DNA of 64,000 bases from Pigmentiphaga sp. NML080357. GTDB taxonomy: Bacteria > Pseudomonadota > Gammaproteobacteria > Burkholderiales > Burkholderiaceae_B. Location of the stretch: assembly GCF_002188465.1 (NCBI RefSeq), contig NZ_NINW01000037.1:62001-126000 (forward strand), given 5' to 3'. Position numbers and translations under genes: made by a program. Positions 53,775-62,792 of this stretch are shown one piece after another. The number at the start of each line of letters is the position of its first letter. Positions within the stretch are counted from its first letter, which is position 1. The notes under the pieces were generated by a model, which was not told the origin of the DNA, made no database searches, and was given only the letters and a program-made list of their open reading frames with translations.

Positions 53775-56700
53775 CTACCGGTTCAAGGCTTCCCAACTCT
53801 TCTGCAACCGCTTGACCGACACCGGCATCGGCGTACGCAGCTCCTGCGCGAACAGCGCCACGCGCAGTTCCTCCAGCATCCAGCGGAACTCGTCCAGCCT
53901 GGGATCCGGCACCCCCTTGCGCGCAATCCGGGCGCGTTGGTAAGGCACCAGCAACTGGTTCAGGTCCGCCAGCAGGCGCGCATCCCGGCCCGGATCGGCG
54001 CGCAGCTTGTCGATGCGCGCCTGCACCGCCTTGAAATAGCGGGGAAAATGCGCCAATTGCCCGAACGGCGTATCGCGCACGAACCACTTGGTCATCAACC
54101 CTCGCATCTGCTGCTCCATGTCCGCATGGGCGGCGGCATGAGGCTTGGCCTGCGGCAGCTTGCGCTGCGCCGCCGCCCACTCGGCCAGCACCGTCGCCGC
54201 CAGCCGCGCGATCTCCTGCGCCAGCAGCCCCACCCTGCCCTTGCCCTCTGCGCGCCGCTGCGCGAAAGCCTCCGCATCGGCCGGCAAAGGGTCCGACAGG
54301 CAGGCCTGCGCCAACGCCGCGTCGATGATCTGGTCGCGCAACTCTTCCTGCGTACCCAGCGGCATGTACAGCATGCTCATCTGGGTCAGGCCGTTCAGGT
54401 TCTTCTCCAGGAACTTGACCTGTTCCTTCAGCTGCAGCCGGAACAGGCGCAGCAAGCCAGCCCGGTGGTGGCGGGCCGCCTCGTCCGGGTCGTCGTACAC
54501 ATCCAGGTCGCAATGCGTGCCGCGATCCACCAGCGCGGGATAGCCGATCACCGACAGGCCGCCGCGCTTGATCTCCATCAGCTCAGGCAAGGGACCGAAG
54601 GTCCAATCGGTCAGGTTCTCGTGCGCGAGCGCCTGCGCCACCTCCTTGTCGCGCGCCGCCACCTGTTGGAACGTGGCCTGCGCCTCGCGCCCCAGTTCCG
54701 CCTTCAGATGCGACAGGTTGCGGCTCATGTCGAGCATGCGGCCGTGCTCGTCCACCACGCGGAAGTTCATGAAGAGATGCGCGGGCAAGGTCTCCTGCTT
54801 GAAATCGGCCGGCGCCAGCTGCACGCCCCTCTGGTTGCGCACATCGGCGATCAGCGCCTCGATCAGGCTGCGGTCGGGCTTTTGCGCCCGCTCGAACCAG
54901 CGGTCATAGAAGCCCGCGGCGTAGTCGGGCAGCGGCACGCAATGGCGGCGCAGCTTCTGGGGCAGCGACTTGAGCAGCAGATGGACCTTCTCCTTCAGCA
55001 TGCCCGGCACCAGCCACTCGCAGCGCGCCGGATCGAGCTGGTTCAGCGCGAACAGCGGCACCGACAGCGTCACGCCGTCGCGCGGCGAGCCGGGCTCGAA
55101 GTGATAGTCCAGCGCCATCTCTATGCCATGCAGCGACAGCTTCTTCGGGAACACCTCGGTGGTCACCCCGGCTGCCTCGTGCCGCATCAGCTCGTCGCGC
55201 GACAGGAACAACAGCTTGCCGCCCTGCTGGCCGGCGGCCGAGCTCGCCTCGCGATACCATTTCTCCAGCGTCACCACGCGGTTCACGTCGGCCGGCACCT
55301 GCCGGTCATAGAAGGCATGGATCAATTCGTCGTCGACCAGGATGTCCGGGCGGCGCGACTTGTGTTCCAGCTTCTCGATCTCGGCCACGAGCTTGCGGTT
55401 GTGGGCGATGAACGGCAGCTTGCTGTCGATCTCGCCCGTGACCAGCGCCTCGCGGATGAAGATTTCGCGCGCATGCCGCGCATCGATGCGGCCGTAGTCG
55501 ACGCGGCGGCCGGCGTAGACCGTCAGTCCGTACAGCGTGGCCCGTTCGTTGGCCACGACCCGCCCCTCCTTTTTTTCCCAGCGCGGGTCGGACCAGTTCT
55601 TGCGCAGCAGGTGGCTGCCCGCGCGCTCCACCCACGTGGGGTCGATGCGCGCGACGCAGCGGGCGAACAGGCGCGAAGTCTCCACCAATTCGGCCGCCAC
55701 GACCCAGCGCCCCGCCTTCTTGGCCAGGCGCGAACCGGGATGGATGAAAAAACGGATGCCGCGCGCGCCCAGGTACTGGGCCTCCTCGTCCGACTTGTAG
55801 CCGAGATTGCCCAGGAGGCCCGACAACAGCGCCAGGTGGATCTGTTCCAGGGTGGCTTCGGTCTGGTTCAGGCGCCAGCCGTGTTCGCCCACCACCGCGG
55901 CAAGCTGGGAATGCACGTCCCGCCATTCGCGCATGCGTACCGGCGAGAGGAAATTCTGGCGCAGGTTCTCCACCAGCTTGCGTTGCGACTGCTTGTGCTC
56001 CACCGCTTCGTTGAACCACTTCCACAGCTTCAGGAACGCCATGAACTCCGAGCGCTCGTCGGCGAACTTGGCATGCGCCTGGTCGGCGGCTTCCTGCGCG
56101 TCCAGCGGCCGGTCGCGCGGATCCTGCACGGAGAGCGCGGCCGCGATGACCAGCATTTCGTTCAGGCAGGCATGGTCGCGCGCGGCCAGGATCATGCGGC
56201 CGATGCGCGGATCCACCGGCAGCCGCGCGAGTTCCCGGCCCACCGGCGTGAGGGCGTTGTCTTCGTCGATGGCGCCCAGTTCCTGCAGCAGGTGGTAGCC
56301 GTCGGCGATGGCGCGCCCGGGCGGGGCTTCCACGAACGGGAATTGCTCGATGTCGGCCAGCTTGAGCGACTTCATGCGCAGGATGACGCTGGCCAGCGAC
56401 GACCGCAGGATTTCCGGGTCGGTGAAAGGCGGGCGCGCGGCGTAGTCGGTTTCCTCGTACAAACGGATACAGACGCCCGGCCCGACGCGGCCGCAGCGCC
56501 CGGCGCGCTGATTGGCCGACGCCTGGCTCACCGGCTCGATGCGCAGTTGCTCGACCTTGTTGCGCCAGGAATAGCGCTTCATCCGGACCAGGCCGGTATC
56601 CACCACGAAGCGTATGCCGGGCACGGTCAGCGAGGTCTCGGCCACGTTGGTGGCCAGCACGACGCGGCGGCCGCTGCCCTTGGGATGGAACACCCGCTCC

Positions 56701-57632
56701 TGCTCGGCCTGCGACAGGCGCGCGAACAGCGGCAGCACTTCGGTACCGGGCGGATGACGCTTGCGCAGCGCCTCGGCCGCTTCGCGGATCTCGCGTTCGC
56801 CGGGCAGGAAGACCAGCACGTCTCCCGGCCCGTGGCGGGCGCATTCGTCCACGGCGTCCACGATGGCGTCGATCAGGTCGCGCTCCTCGTCGCGCGAGAG
56901 GTTCTCCTTCTCGCGGGGGCGCTCGGGCTTGCGCGGCGCGGAGTCGTCGGCGTCGCTGGCCTGCATGCCCCGCGTATCGACGGGCCGGTAGCGCACCTCC
57001 ACCGGATACAGGCGGCCCGAGACGTTGATGACCGGCACCTCGGGCTTGCCGGGCTCGGAGAAATGCCGGGCGAAGCGTTCGGCGTCGATGGTGGCCGACG
57101 TGATGATGAGTTTCAGTTCCGGCCGGCGCGGCAGCAGCTGGCGCAGGTAGCCCAGCAGGAAGTCGATATTCAGGCTGCGCTCGTGGGCTTCGTCGATGAT
57201 GAGCGTGTCGTATGCGCGCAACCATGGATCACGCTGCGACTCGGCCAGCAGGATGCCGTCGGTCATCAGCTTGACGGAGGCGCCCGGCGCCGTGCGGTCG
57301 TTGAAGCGCACCTGGTAGCCCACCACCTCGCCCAGGGGCGTGCCCAGTTCCTCGGCGATGCGGCGCGCCACCGAGGTTGCCGCCAGCCGGCGCGGCTGGG
57401 TATGGCCTATCATGCCGGCCACGCCGCGGCCGGCCGCAAGGCAGATCTTGGGCAGCTGGGTGGTTTTGCCGGAGCCGGTCTCCCCGCTTACGATGATGAC
57501 CTGGTGGGCCGCCAGGGCGCGCGCGATCTCCTCGCGCCGCCCGCTGACGGGCAGATCCTCGGGGTAGGTAATGGACGGAACCGGATTGCGCCGTCGTGCC
57601 AAAGGCACATTCTTGCTGGATTGTGCGACCAT
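53775..57632 (-). CDS. hrpA: ATP-dependent RNA helicase HrpA
   Basis: A 1285-residue DEAH-box helicase (E. coli HrpA 1300). Motif I is SGETGSGKTTQLPK near residue 50, motif II IIDEAHERSLN near 146, motif III TSATID, and motifs V-VI VLATNVAETSLTVPGIRFVVD and QRAGRCGRVGPG. Then follow the HA2, OB and long HrpA-specific C-terminal domains. HrpA unwinds RNA and helps rescue collided ribosomes in E. coli. An acidic/basic insert (DADDSAPRKPERPREKENLSRDEE) interrupts the helicase core, as in other proteobacteria. It is divergent from argA with only 38 bp between starts. Confidence 0.95.
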   Translation of the reverse strand: MVAQSSKNVPLARRRNPVPSITYPEDLPVSGRREEIARALAAHQVIIVSGETGSGKTTQLPKICLAAGRGVAGMIGHTQPRRLAATSVARRIAEELGTPLGEVVGYQVRFNDRTAPGASVKLMTDGILLAESQRDPWLRAYDTLIIDEAHERSLNIDFLLGYLRQLLPRRPELKLIITSATIDAERFARHFSEPGKPEVPVINVSGRLYPVEVRYRPVDTRGMQASDADDSAPRKPERPREKENLSRDEERDLIDAIVDAVDECARHGPGDVLVFLPGEREIREAAEALRKRHPPGTEVLPLFARLSQAEQERVFHPKGSGRRVVLATNVAETSLTVPGIRFVVDTGLVRMKRYSWRNKVEQLRIEPVSQASANQRAGRCGRVGPGVCIRLYEETDYAARPPFTDPEILRSSLASVILRMKSLKLADIEQFPFVEAPPGRAIADGYHLLQELGAIDEDNALTPVGRELARLPVDPRIGRMILAARDHACLNEMLVIAAALSVQDPRDRPLDAQEAADQAHAKFADERSEFMAFLKLWKWFNEAVEHKQSQRKLVENLRQNFLSPVRMREWRDVHSQLAAVVGEHGWRLNQTEATLEQIHLALLSGLLGNLGYKSDEEAQYLGARGIRFFIHPGSRLAKKAGRWVVAAELVETSRLFARCVARIDPTWVERAGSHLLRKNWSDPRWEKKEGRVVANERATLYGLTVYAGRRVDYGRIDARHAREIFIREALVTGEIDSKLPFIAHNRKLVAEIEKLEHKSRRPDILVDDELIHAFYDRQVPADVNRVVTLEKWYREASSAAGQQGGKLLFLSRDELMRHEAAGVTTEVFPKKLSLHGIEMALDYHFEPGSPRDGVTLSVPLFALNQLDPARCEWLVPGMLKEKVHLLLKSLPQKLRRHCVPLPDYAAGFYDRWFERAQKPDRSLIEALIADVRNQRGVQLAPADFKQETLPAHLFMNFRVVDEHGRMLDMSRNLSHLKAELGREAQATFQQVAARDKEVAQALAHENLTDWTFGPLPELMEIKRGGLSVIGYPALVDRGTHCDLDVYDDPDEAARHHRAGLLRLFRLQLKEQVKFLEKNLNGLTQMSMLYMPLGTQEELRDQIIDAALAQACLSDPLPADAEAFAQRRAEGKGRVGLLAQEIARLAATVLAEWAAAQRKLPQAKPHAAAHADMEQQMRGLMTKWFVRDTPFGQLAHFPRYFKAVQARIDKLRADPGRDARLLADLNQLLVPYQRARIARKGVPDPRLDEFRWMLEELRVALFAQELRTPMPVSVKRLQKSWEALNR

Positions 57633-57658
57633 GAGAAGAACTTGGATTAACCCGTCAT

Positions 57659-57664
57659 TATAAT
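57659..57664 (+). promoter_or_regulatory. -10 element immediately before argA
   Basis: TATAAT ends six bases before the argA ATG, so a transcript from it would start at or next to the A of the start codon. No Shine-Dalgarno sequence fits in the gap. Confidence 0.45.
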
Positions 57665-57670
57665 TTTGGG

Positions 57671-59023
57671 ATGAACGCAGCCGCCCAACCTCCCGACCCC
57701 GATCCTGCCCAACTCGACCTGCACGCCCGGTTCGTGCAGTGGTTCCGCGAGGTGGCGCCCTATGTGCATGCCTTCCGCGGCAAGATCTTCGTGGTGGCTT
57801 TCGGCGGCGAACTGGTACAGGCCGGCGCGCTCAACGTCCTGATCCAGGACCTCTCCCTGCTCAGCGCCCTGGGCATACGGCTGGTGCTGGTCCACGGTTC
57901 GCGTCCGCAGGTCAACGAGCAGCTGCGCCTGAAGGGCATTCCGTTCCAGTTCGACCGCGGGCTGCAGATCACCGACTCGGCTGCGCTCGAGTGCGCCAAG
58001 GAGGCCGCCGGCGAGATCCGCCTCGACATCGAGGCCGCCTTCAGCCAGGGCCTTCCCAACACGCCCATGTCGCACTCCCACATCCGGGTGGTCTCGGGCA
58101 ACTTCATTACCGCCCGCCCAGTCGGCGTCATCGAGGGCGTCGATTACCGCCACACCGGCCAGGTGCGCAAGGTGGACGCCGAGGCGCTGCGCATGGCCCT
58201 GGACCACGGCTCCATCGTGCTGCTGTCGCCGCTGGGTTTCTCGCCCACCGGCGAAGCCTTCAATCTGTCCATGGAAGACCTCGCCACCGCGGTGGCCGTC
58301 GCCCTGCGCGCCGAAAAGCTCATTTTCCTGACCGACACGCCGCTCATCCGCGACAAGGACGGCAACGTCGACGCCGAACTGGCTCGCGAGGACGCCGACG
58401 CCTTGCTCGCCCAAGCGGATTTCGACCCCGGCACCGCGGTCGTCCTCAAGCACGCGTCGCGCGCCGTCAAGCAGGGCGTCGCCCGTGCCCACCTCGTGCC
58501 GCACGACCTCGACGGCAGCGTATTGCTGGAGGTCTTCACCCACGATGGCGTCGGCACCATGGTGGTGGAAGACACCCTGGACGACCTGCGCCCCGCCACC
58601 ATCGACGACGTCGGCGCCATCCTGCACCTGATCGAACCGCTGGAGGTGGACGGCACGCTGGTGCGCCGCGGCCGGGGCAGCATCGAGCGCGACGTGGAGA
58701 AATTCTCGGTGGCCGAGCACGACGGGGTGATCTACGGCTGTGCGGCGCTCTACACCTATCCCGAAGAGAAAATGGCCGAAATGGCCGCGCTCACCGTCAA
58801 TCCGCAGTGGCAAGGCTCGGGCGAGGGCGACAAGCTCCTGCGCCACATCGAAAGCCGCGCACGCGCCGCCGGCATCACGCGCCTGTTCGTGCTCACCACC
58901 CGCACCGCCCACTGGTTCATCAAGCGCGGCTTCGCCCAGGGCAGCGTGGCCGACCTGCCCAAGGACAAACAGGCGCACTACAACCGCAGCCGCAACAGCC
59001 AGGTGTTCATCAAGCGCCTCTGA
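57671..59023 (+). CDS. argA: Amino-acid N-acetyltransferase (N-acetylglutamate synthase)
   Basis: A 450-residue classical ArgA: an N-terminal amino-acid-kinase-like domain (about 1-290) that binds arginine for feedback inhibition, and a C-terminal GNAT domain (about 300-450) that transfers acetyl from acetyl-CoA to glutamate. Matches to E. coli ArgA include RLVLVHGSRPQVNEQL, VVSGNFITARPVGVIEGVDYRHTG, GEAFNLSMEDLATAVA, VRRGRGSIERDVEKFSV and RLFVLTTRTAHWFIKRGF. Only 38 bp separate it from the divergent hrpA start, and its -10 element lies so close to the ATG that a leaderless mRNA is possible. Confidence 0.95.
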   Translation: MNAAAQPPDPDPAQLDLHARFVQWFREVAPYVHAFRGKIFVVAFGGELVQAGALNVLIQDLSLLSALGIRLVLVHGSRPQVNEQLRLKGIPFQFDRGLQITDSAALECAKEAAGEIRLDIEAAFSQGLPNTPMSHSHIRVVSGNFITARPVGVIEGVDYRHTGQVRKVDAEALRMALDHGSIVLLSPLGFSPTGEAFNLSMEDLATAVAVALRAEKLIFLTDTPLIRDKDGNVDAELAREDADALLAQADFDPGTAVVLKHASRAVKQGVARAHLVPHDLDGSVLLEVFTHDGVGTMVVEDTLDDLRPATIDDVGAILHLIEPLEVDGTLVRRGRGSIERDVEKFSVAEHDGVIYGCAALYTYPEEKMAEMAALTVNPQWQGSGEGDKLLRHIESRARAAGITRLFVLTTRTAHWFIKRGFAQGSVADLPKDKQAHYNRSRNSQVFIKRL

Positions 59024-59036
59024 GGCACACAATAAA

Positions 59037-59101
59037 ATGTAAATACATATTTTTTGTGTGATTCATATCAGCATAAACACGCACAAAAAATGTATTTACA
59101 T
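59037..59101. repeat. AT-rich inverted repeat downstream of argA
   Basis: ATGTAAATACAT-A-TTTTTTGTG (59037-59058) and its complement CACAAAAAATGTATTTACAT (59082-59101) form arms of about 20 bp with one bulged A, separated by 23 bases. The composition is far below the surrounding GC. Each arm begins with a near-palindromic ATGTAAATACAT unit. It lies between argA and the next Bug receptor, both on the plus strand. Confidence 0.6.
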
Positions 59102-59299
59102 GCTTTAACCCTGCAATTATCTTAAACCTAAAGCAATACTGCGGACCGGCGGCCGCGCGGTGGCCTGTGCCGGCCGCCGGCCGCGCTTCGCCGCCAGCCG
59201 AGCGGCGGCCCTCGCGTCTTGCCGAATGCATCGCTTCGCAACATCGACGACCCACCGGACGCCCGGCCATCCGTGGCGCCGGCACAGCCAGGAGGAAGT

Positions 59300-60271
59300 A
59301 TGGGAATGCATCGCAGGCAATTCGCCATGGCGGCTGCGCTGGCCGCGGCCGCGCCCTGGAGCGCCGGCGCACAGGACGCCTACCCGGTCAGGACCATCAC
59401 GCTGGTGGTCGCCTACGCGCCAACCGGCGATACGGACGCCATGGCGCGCCTTTATGCCGCCAAGCTGTCGGCGCGCCTCAAGCAGCCGGTCGTGGTCCTG
59501 AACCGGCCCGGCGCGGCCGGCACCATAGGCAGCCGCTACGTCAGCCAGGCGGCACCCGACGGGTACACGCTGCTGTTCGCGCCCAACACCGTCGCCACCG
59601 CGCCCCTGGTCATGAAGCCCGAAGCGCTGACCTACGACGTGCTGAACGACTTCGCGCCCGTCATACAGACCTCGACCTGCCCCCTGATACTGGTCGCCAA
59701 CCCGTCCACCGGCTTCAAGAGCCTGGCCGACGTGGTGGCCGCTGCGCGCGGCGGCCACCCCCTGTCGTTCGCCACGCCGGGCGCCGGGTCGCCGATGCAC
59801 ATCGCCGGAGAATGGCTGAACCGCGCCGCCCGCATCGAGATCCAGCATGTGCCCTACCGCTCCAACGTGGCGGCCCAGATCATAGGCGGCCACGTGCCCC
59901 TGGGCTATGTCACGCTGGGCACGGTCGCCCAGTACCTGCAGGCGGGCAAAGCCACAGCCCTCGCGGTCACCGATCCGGCTCGCTCTTCCTTCCTGCCGGG
60001 CGTACCGACCATCGCGGAGTCCGGGTATCCCGACGTCGTGGTGGGTGCCTGGCACGGCTTCTTCGCGCCCAAGGGCACGCCCGATCACGTGGTGGCGCTG
60101 CTCAACCGGCACTTGAACGAAATCCTGCGGATGCCGGATGTGATCGAAACCCTGAAGAATTTCGCCGCCGAACCGGTGGGCGGCCCGCCTGCCAGGCTCA
60201 AGCAGCTGGTGGCGGCCGACCATGGCCGGCTCGGCAAGATCATCAACGAACTCGGCATCCGCGCCGACTAG
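59300..60271 (+). CDS. Bug/TctC-family solute-binding protein
   Basis: A 323-residue periplasmic receptor. The ATG at 59300 has GGAGGA right upstream; an earlier in-frame start gives a non-signal N-terminus. The signal peptide starts MHRRQFAMAAALAAAAPWSAGA (a twin Arg-like RRQF is present). DAYPVRTITLVVAYAPTGDTDAMAR, VVLNRPGAAGTIGSRYV, DGYTLLFAPN and VVVGAWHGFFAPKGTPDHV are Bug signatures. It precedes the BisC-like molybdoenzyme by 47 bp and may bind its substrate. Confidence 0.92.
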   Translation: MGMHRRQFAMAAALAAAAPWSAGAQDAYPVRTITLVVAYAPTGDTDAMARLYAAKLSARLKQPVVVLNRPGAAGTIGSRYVSQAAPDGYTLLFAPNTVATAPLVMKPEALTYDVLNDFAPVIQTSTCPLILVANPSTGFKSLADVVAAARGGHPLSFATPGAGSPMHIAGEWLNRAARIEIQHVPYRSNVAAQIIGGHVPLGYVTLGTVAQYLQAGKATALAVTDPARSSFLPGVPTIAESGYPDVVVGAWHGFFAPKGTPDHVVALLNRHLNEILRMPDVIETLKNFAAEPVGGPPARLKQLVAADHGRLGKIINELGIRAD

Positions 60272-60318
60272 CGGGCGAATAGAATGAGCGAAACGGGCTC
60301 TCTCGAGGATGGCCGACC

Positions 60319-62622
60319 ATGAATACCCGCTTCGTGCAAACCGCCTCGCACTGGGGCGTCTACGACGTCGAGACCGACGCGCACGGCGGGATTCTCGGCG
60401 CGCGGCCGTTCGATGCGGATCCGCATCCGGCGGCGTACATGCAGGGCCTGCCCGAGATGGTGCGCGGTCCGCTGCGCATAGACCGGCCCTATGTGCGCGC
60501 CGGCTACCTGCGCGACGGCCCGGGCCCCGGCAAGCGCGGCGGCGAACCTTTCGTCCCGGTGGACTGGGATCACGCGCTGAGCCTGGTGGCGGACGAATTG
60601 CGGCGCGTGCGCGCGCGTTTCGGCAACGAGGCCATCTACGGCGGCTCGTACGGCTGGGCGAGCGCCGGCCGGCTCCATCATGGCCCGAGCGTCCTCAAGC
60701 GCTTCCTGGGCCTGCATGGCGGCTATGTCGACAAGCGCGGCAACCATAGCTTCGGCGCGGCGCTCGGCATCATGCCCTATGTCCTCGGCCGTGCCGACAT
60801 CACCAACCTGGCGGCATCCTGGCCGGAAGTGATCGCCTCGGGGCGGCTGGTCGTGATGTTCGGCGGCGCCGCCCCCAAGAACGCGCAGATCGATGCCGGC
60901 GGCGCGGTGGTCCACGACGCTCCCGACTGGGTGCGGCGGGCGGGCGATGCGGACCTGCGCTTCGTCAACATCGGCCCCTCTCGCGCCGACCTCCCGCCGG
61001 GCTTGCGCGCCGAATGGATTCCGCTACGGCCCAACACCGACGTCGCGATGATGCTGGGCCTGGCCCACACCCTGGTCGAAGACGGCGCCTGCGACCGGGA
61101 CTTCCTCGCCCGCTACTGCGAAGGCTATGACCGGTTCGAAGCCTACCTCACCGGCCGCGACAGCGGCATCGCCCGCAACGCCGAGTGGGCCGCGGGCATC
61201 ACCGGCGTGCCGGCGCAGCGCATACGCGCGCTGGCGCGCGACATGGCGGGGGGCAGGACGCTGATCAACACCAGTTGGTCCGTCCAGCGCGCCGACCACG
61301 GCGAGCAGCCGGTATGGATGACAGTCACGCTGGCCGCGATGCTTGGCCAGATCGGCCTGCCCGGCGGCGGCTTCAGCCTGGGCTTCGGCGCGGTAAACGG
61401 GATCACCGCGCCGCGGGTAGAAAACATGCCGCGCCCTACCCTTGCCCTGGGCACGAATCCGGTCAAGACTTACGTGCCCGTGGGCCGCGTGGCGGACATG
61501 CTGCTGCACCCCGGCAGCCGGATCGACTGCTTCGGCGCGCGCATCACGCTGCCCGAGATCCGGCTGGTCTACTCCATAGGCGGCAACCCCTTCCATCACA
61601 ACTGCAACCTGAACCGCTTCCTGCGGGCATGGCAACGCCCGGATACCGTCATCGTCCATGAGCCGTGGTGGAACCCGGCCTCCCGCCATGCCGACATCGT
61701 GCTGCCGGCCACCACCACGATGGAACGCAACGACATCCTGGCGCACGAGAACTCGCCCTACTGGATCGCCATGCGCCAGGTGATCGAGCCCGTGGGGCAG
61801 GCGCGCAACGACTTCGACATCCTCGCCGACCTGGCAGGACGGCTGGGGTTTGGCCAGGCCTATACCGAAGGCCGCGACGAAATGGGCTGGTTGCGGCACA
61901 TGTACGCCGCGGCCCGCGACCGCGCGCTCGAGGCGGGCTTCGCCCCGCCGGACTTCGACACATTCTGGGAAGCGGGCCGCTACGCATTTCCCCAACCGCA
62001 AACCGCGCCGCCGCTGTTGCACGATTTCCGCGCGGATCCGGAACGCCATCCGCTGCGCACGCCCTCAGGCCGGATCGAGCTCTACTCGCAAACGATCGCT
62101 GCCTACGGCTATGACGACTGCCCGCCCCACCCGTCCTGGCTCGAGCCGGCCGAGTGGCTGGGTAGCGATACGGCGCGGCGCTTCCCGCTGCACCTGCTGT
62201 CGAACCAGCCGGCCACGCGCCTGCATAGCCAGCTCGACCCCGCGGCAGCCAGCCGCGCCAGCAAGATCGCCGGGCGAGAGCCCATCGCCCTCCATCCCCG
62301 GGACGCCGCCGCGCGCGGCATCCGGGACGGCGACGTGGTCAGGGTCTTCAATGACCGCGGCGGGTTCCTGGCCGGGGCGGTGCTCGCCGACCATCTGCTG
62401 CCCGGCGTCGTGCAGATCGCCACGGGCGCCTGGTACGACCCGGCGCAGGGCGGCGAGCCGGGCGCCCTGGACAAGCACGGCAATCCCAACCTGGTCACCC
62501 TGGATACCGGCACCTCGTGCCTGGCGCAGGGCTCCATCGCCCAGACCGCGCTGGTAGAGGTCGAAAGGCATGGCGAGGCGCCGCCGGTAACGGCGTTCGA
62601 CGCTCCGGCCATCATCGGCTGA
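60319..62622 (+). CDS. Molybdopterin oxidoreductase, BisC/DMSO-reductase type
   Basis: A 767-residue bis-MGD molybdoenzyme of the biotin sulfoxide/TMAO reductase subgroup. There is no Tat signal and no N-terminal Fe-S Cys cluster, as in BisC. The Mo-ligating Ser is about residue 110 in GGSYGWASAGRLHHG. Cofactor-binding segments include VVMFGGAAPKNAQI, SWSVQRADHGEQPVWM, LPGGGFSLGFGAVNG, YSIGGNPFHHN, IVLPATTTMERNDI, LHLLSNQPATRLHSQLD and DGDVVRVFNDRGGFLAGA. It reduces S- or N-oxides or oxidises a related substrate in the cytoplasm. Its Bug receptor and Rieske neighbours suggest catabolism of an oxidised sulfur or nitrogen compound. Confidence 0.9.
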   Translation: MNTRFVQTASHWGVYDVETDAHGGILGARPFDADPHPAAYMQGLPEMVRGPLRIDRPYVRAGYLRDGPGPGKRGGEPFVPVDWDHALSLVADELRRVRARFGNEAIYGGSYGWASAGRLHHGPSVLKRFLGLHGGYVDKRGNHSFGAALGIMPYVLGRADITNLAASWPEVIASGRLVVMFGGAAPKNAQIDAGGAVVHDAPDWVRRAGDADLRFVNIGPSRADLPPGLRAEWIPLRPNTDVAMMLGLAHTLVEDGACDRDFLARYCEGYDRFEAYLTGRDSGIARNAEWAAGITGVPAQRIRALARDMAGGRTLINTSWSVQRADHGEQPVWMTVTLAAMLGQIGLPGGGFSLGFGAVNGITAPRVENMPRPTLALGTNPVKTYVPVGRVADMLLHPGSRIDCFGARITLPEIRLVYSIGGNPFHHNCNLNRFLRAWQRPDTVIVHEPWWNPASRHADIVLPATTTMERNDILAHENSPYWIAMRQVIEPVGQARNDFDILADLAGRLGFGQAYTEGRDEMGWLRHMYAAARDRALEAGFAPPDFDTFWEAGRYAFPQPQTAPPLLHDFRADPERHPLRTPSGRIELYSQTIAAYGYDDCPPHPSWLEPAEWLGSDTARRFPLHLLSNQPATRLHSQLDPAAASRASKIAGREPIALHPRDAAARGIRDGDVVRVFNDRGGFLAGAVLADHLLPGVVQIATGAWYDPAQGGEPGALDKHGNPNLVTLDTGTSCLAQGSIAQTALVEVERHGEAPPVTAFDAPAIIG

Positions 62623-62679
62623 CCCGGCCGTCGCCGGCCGCGACGATGGGGCGGCGGGCCGGGAAATCCCCGCCCGTCG

Positions 62680-62692
62680 TTGTATAGAACAA
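62680..62692. promoter_or_regulatory. Operator-like TTGT-N5-ACAA repeat upstream of the Rieske gene
   Basis: TTGTATAGAACAA has exact TTGT/ACAA arms and lies about 100 bp before the Rieske oxygenase start, in the 170-bp gap after the molybdoenzyme gene. Confidence 0.4.
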
Positions 62693-62792
62693 TTCAGTTT
62701 CCCGCCGATAGAGTCTTCCGCATCGAGGCCGCCACGCCGTGGCGGCCCGGTTGGATATCCCCCGACCTGCGTTTCGAGAAGGAGACTCGTCC

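Noticed and set aside
53937-57650. Open frame of 1237 codons antisense to hrpA
   Set aside because: It mirrors hrpA almost exactly, has no family signature, and long antisense frames are expected where GC-rich codon use removes stops.
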